From Hyphomonadaceae bacterium UBA1001 (GTDB taxonomy: Bacteria; Pseudomonadota; Alphaproteobacteria; Caulobacterales; Aquidulcibacteraceae): 7,098 bases of DNA. Under the pieces are notes generated by a model. It saw only the letters and a program-made list of their open reading frames with translations. It searched no databases and had not been told where the DNA came from. Every line of letters starts with the position of its first letter. Positions within the stretch are counted from its first letter, which is position 1. Location of the stretch: the NCBI GenBank assembly GCA_002291875.1, contig DBAV01000184.1:1-7098 (forward strand), in the 5' to 3' direction. This document shows positions 4,789-7,098 of this stretch, piece after piece. Both the position numbers and the translations under genes were made by a program.

Positions 4789-6503
4789 GCCGCAGCGTCC
4801 AGTCGAATCAGCGCCCACCGCACCCGGTTGGGCAGCCGGTCGCCACCCCGCCGGGGATCGGCCATTCCCCGCAGCACGATCTGCAGGTTTTCCACCATGC
4901 CTTCAACCCCGTTCTGGGTGTTGGACGGCAGCACGCGCGGGGCGGCACTGTCGGTGCGCAGCAGCCACTGGCGTCCCCTGGGCGTGGTCAGCCGTAGGGC
5001 GGCGATACGCGGATCGACATCGCTGGCCGGCGACACCGTGATTCCGGGCGCGAGGTGGAAATGGATGCCATAGGGGATCTCGGATGCACTGGCATCGCTG
5101 CTGCCATCGGCCAGCGGCCGGAACAGCGAATCCTCGCCCCGGACGTGCTGGCCATCGCCCGAGACATGGATGCGCCGGGTGTGGACCAGGCCGAACGCTT
5201 CGCGATAGCCCTCGTGGCGCATCTCGATCCAGGTCTGGATCCGGTCCTCCTGGATCATGCGGTGCACGCCCGGCGGGCCGGAAACCGGGCCCAGATGGGC
5301 GCCGCGCGCCTCGAACTCGGCGCTGTCGCGGTCGCCCAGCTCCAGCGTCGAATGGCGATCGGTGTGACGCGCCATGCGCCGCCACCGCGCGGCATAGTCA
5401 AAGCCCGACCCGGCATTGACCACGATGCGTTCGTCGCCATCGCTCATCTCGAACGCCAGGCATCCCGCATGGGCATTGGCGGCCGCCACCGGCGGCGGGG
5501 CGGCGCCGGCATCGATCACCATCACCAGGCCGCCGGCCTCGACCCGCACAAAGCCCGACGTGTTGGCGATGCGGAAGCGGCTCTGGCGCGGATGCTCGCG
5601 CAGCACCGCATCCAGCGCCGCCACGGGCCCCGATCCCCCGCCATTGGCCGCCGTCAGCCCGCCATCGCCCAGCCGCAGGAAATGCAGCATGTCCGCCATG
5701 CGGGCGCGCCGCTGGACCAGTTCGGCCGGCAGGTCGGCGGGACGGCGCATCACCGCCTCCTCACAGTCCAGCAGCCAGAAAAAGCACTCGGCCAGCGCCT
5801 CGGGGCACCGCGTCACATGCCCGCCATCGGGCAGCACCACGTCGCGCACCGTCGCCTGCAGCAGCTCGATGCCCTGTTCATAGACCTTTTCGACGCGCAG
5901 GGCGGTCCCTGCCAGCGTCAGGGCGGTGGCCATCCGCATCCGGGCACGCGGCTCGCGCGCGACGCCCTGGGTCAGCGACAGGTGGCGCACCTGCCGGCCC
6001 AGCGAGCGCAGGAGGTCCACCCTGGCCTGCGGATCGTCGCCTTCAAAGCCCGGCTGGCCATGGCTCAGCCACGCGATCACGCGCTCGGCCGTGACGTCGG
6101 GATGCCAGACATGCGGAACATCCCAGGTGCCGTGCAGCCCCACCCACTCGCGCATCGACGCCGCGATCAGCGCCCGCCCGGGTGCGCCCGCCGCCGCCAG
6201 GTCGCGCAGCCACGAAAAGCCGTGCAGGCTGTCGCGCATGGTGCCGGTGACCGCGCGGAACGACCACGGCGTCGCGCCCGGCGACACCGCCAGCACCGTG
6301 CCGCCAAAGTGCCAGCGTCCCGAGAGCAGCGCCTCGCCCCGCGCGGCCTCGCCCCGGCGCGTGGCCTTGGCAAAGTGATGGATGCGGTCGGGGTCCAGCC
6401 CGCCCAGGCGCAGCGCGTGCAGGCGCGTGGCCCACCACTCCTCGCCCAGCGAGAGGATCGAGCCCGGACGGCTCGGACGGTCGGGATCCTCGCCCTCCGC
6501 CAT
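4785..6503 (-). CDS. Heparinase II/III family protein
   Basis: 572-residue protein of the heparinase II/III superfamily: an N-terminal helical toroid region (about 20-280) and a C-terminal beta-sandwich region (about 305-570). Visible landmarks: LHGFSWLRDL (93-102), HPDVTAERVIAWLSHGQPGF (134-153), LPDGGHVTRCPEAL (224-237), NAHAGCLAFEMSDG (343-356), RHTDRHSTLELGD (379-391), EGYREAFGLVHTRRI (431-445). This is the version commonly found next to rpe in alphaproteobacteria. Superfamily members are polysaccharide lyases, but the substrate of this branch is not known to me. The motif that in many lyases reads HxHxD is here AHAGC, so activity is uncertain. No signal peptide is visible, suggesting a cytoplasmic protein (inference). 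The ATG at 6501-6503 is 5 bases after the rpe stop, with no clear ribosome-binding site. The stop overlaps the dehydratase ATG. Confidence 0.9.
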   Translation of the reverse strand: MAEGEDPDRPSRPGSILSLGEEWWATRLHALRLGGLDPDRIHHFAKATRRGEAARGEALLSGRWHFGGTVLAVSPGATPWSFRAVTGTMRDSLHGFSWLRDLAAAGAPGRALIAASMREWVGLHGTWDVPHVWHPDVTAERVIAWLSHGQPGFEGDDPQARVDLLRSLGRQVRHLSLTQGVAREPRARMRMATALTLAGTALRVEKVYEQGIELLQATVRDVVLPDGGHVTRCPEALAECFFWLLDCEEAVMRRPADLPAELVQRRARMADMLHFLRLGDGGLTAANGGGSGPVAALDAVLREHPRQSRFRIANTSGFVRVEAGGLVMVIDAGAAPPPVAAANAHAGCLAFEMSDGDERIVVNAGSGFDYAARWRRMARHTDRHSTLELGDRDSAEFEARGAHLGPVSGPPGVHRMIQEDRIQTWIEMRHEGYREAFGLVHTRRIHVSGDGQHVRGEDSLFRPLADGSSDASASEIPYGIHFHLAPGITVSPASDVDPRIAALRLTTPRGRQWLLRTDSAAPRVLPSNTQNGVEGMVENLQIVLRGMADPRRGGDRLPNRVRWALIRLDAAA

Positions 6504-6508
6504 GGCGC

Positions 6509-7098
6509 TCAGCCGGCGGGCGCGACCGCCGCGTGGGCGGCCGGCTTGAGGGCGGCGATGTTGGCGCCGTACTGGTCTGCCCCGCCCCGGAACACGGCTG
6601 TTCCGGCCACCAGCGCGGTGGCACCCGCCGCGATGCAGGCCGGCGCGGTGTGGGGCGTCACGCCGCCGTCCACCTCCAGCACGATGTCACGCCCCGTGGC
6701 GTCGATCCGCGCACGCAGGGCGGCGATCTTGTCCAGCTGCGAGGGAATGAAGCCCTGGCCGCCAAAGCCGGGATTGACGCTCATCACCAGCACCAGGTCG
6801 ACCAGATCCCAGACATGCTCCAGCACGGCGACCGGCGTGGCGGGGTTCAGCGACACCCCGGCGCGCGCGCCGGTGGCGCGGATGGCCTGGAGCGTGCGGT
6901 GCAGGTGCGGACCGGCCTCGGGATGGACGGTGATGATGTCGGCCCCGGCCTCGCGAAAGGGCAAGATCCACGGATCGACCGGGGCCATCATCAGGTGCAC
7001 GTCGAAGGGCAGGGCCGTGTGCGGTCGCAGCGCCTTCACCACCCCCGGTCCGATGGTCAGGTTGGGCACGAAATGCCCGTCCATCACATCGACATGGA
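6509..7098 (-). CDS. rpe: Ribulose-phosphate 3-epimerase (N-terminus beyond right edge)
   Basis: Interconverts D-ribulose 5-phosphate and D-xylulose 5-phosphate in the pentose phosphate pathway (and the Calvin cycle where present), in the cytoplasm. The 195 visible residues form most of the TIM barrel. Metal ligands expected for the family are all present: His and Asp in HVDVMDGHFVPN (visible residues 1 and 3), His in DVHLMM (34), Asp in LEVDGG (143). Other signatures are VHPEA (58-61 region), LNPATP (83-88), VMSVNPGFGGQGF (104-116) and ALVAGTAVFRG (161-171, phosphate-binding end). The frame is open through the right edge; roughly the first 25-35 residues are missing compared with the family. 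An internal GTG at 7085-7087 is in frame but is not the start, because HVD upstream belongs to the conserved motif. It is the first gene seen of the rpe-heparinase-dehydratase unit, so their promoter is likely outside the window. Confidence 0.96.
   Translation of the reverse strand, partial: HVDVMDGHFVPNLTIGPGVVKALRPHTALPFDVHLMMAPVDPWILPFREAGADIITVHPEAGPHLHRTLQAIRATGARAGVSLNPATPVAVLEHVWDLVDLVLVMSVNPGFGGQGFIPSQLDKIAALRARIDATGRDIVLEVDGGVTPHTAPACIAAGATALVAGTAVFRGGADQYGANIAALKPAAHAAVAPAG

Noticed and set aside
2554..5073. Long plus-strand open frame of 839 codons antisense to the dehydratase and parts of its neighbours
   Set aside because: It mirrors the codon structure of a clear minus-strand gene with conserved motifs throughout. 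Its translation is rich in Arg, His, Gln and Gly with no recognisable domain, and it cuts across three real genes. Such stop-free antisense frames are expected at very high G+C.
7085..7098. GTG at 7085-7087 as the start of rpe
   Set aside because: The codons before it (His-Val-Asp) belong to the conserved metal-binding HVDVMDGHF motif, so the gene continues beyond the window edge.
1..7098. Mobile elements, CRISPR, RNA genes, defence or phage genes
   Set aside because: I looked on both strands for direct-repeat arrays, terminal inverted repeats, transposase or integrase motifs and tRNA-like sequences and saw none. Composition is uniform apart from the short AT-richer patch at about 1081-1120.

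Overview
This is an ordinary, dense, very GC-rich chromosomal stretch (about 70% G+C by eye). It most likely comes from an alphaproteobacterium. The evidence is the gene content: rpe followed by a heparinase II/III-like gene, a small DUF1214/DUF1254 pair, and bolA divergent from a J-domain protein with an N-terminal Cys/His cluster. All of these are familiar alphaproteobacterial arrangements. The order or genus cannot be fixed from this window; Caulobacterales and Sphingomonadales are plausible. Every gene except bolA is on the minus strand. I see no tRNA, rRNA, CRISPR array, insertion sequence, phage gene or attachment site, and no gap longer than 100 bases between genes.

Right part (about 2698-7098, minus strand, read from high to low coordinates): an rpe gene cut by the window edge, a heparinase II/III-family gene 5 bases later, and then a membrane-anchored CapD/WbpM-type nucleotide-sugar 4,6-dehydratase whose ATG overlaps the heparinase stop as ATGA. 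The three are almost certainly cotranscribed. They link a central-carbon enzyme to two genes that look like surface-polysaccharide functions.

Middle part (1479-2602, minus strand): a two-gene unit of DUF1214 and DUF1254 proteins. Each has an N-terminal hydrophobic anchor or signal. They are joined by an ATGA overlap, and both start codons have a GGAGG ribosome-binding site exactly 7 bases upstream. The 95 bases before this unit contain a GC-rich nested hairpin.

Left part (1-1421): bolA on the plus strand is divergent from a J-domain gene (411-1073) across only about 45 bases. Downstream of that J-domain gene lies a second, differently built J-domain gene (1-312, N-terminal J domain then a Gly/Phe-rich linker), which runs off the left edge. 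BolA proteins act with monothiol glutaredoxins in iron-sulfur and iron handling, and J proteins recruit Hsp70, so this end is a chaperone/iron-sulfur-flavoured neighbourhood.

I found no convincing undescribed system. The points most worth checking are the coupling of a CapD-type dehydratase to rpe-heparinase, the roughly 90-residue C-terminal extension on that dehydratase, the altered lyase motif in the heparinase-like protein, the two dissimilar J proteins side by side, and the possible leaderless start of one of them.
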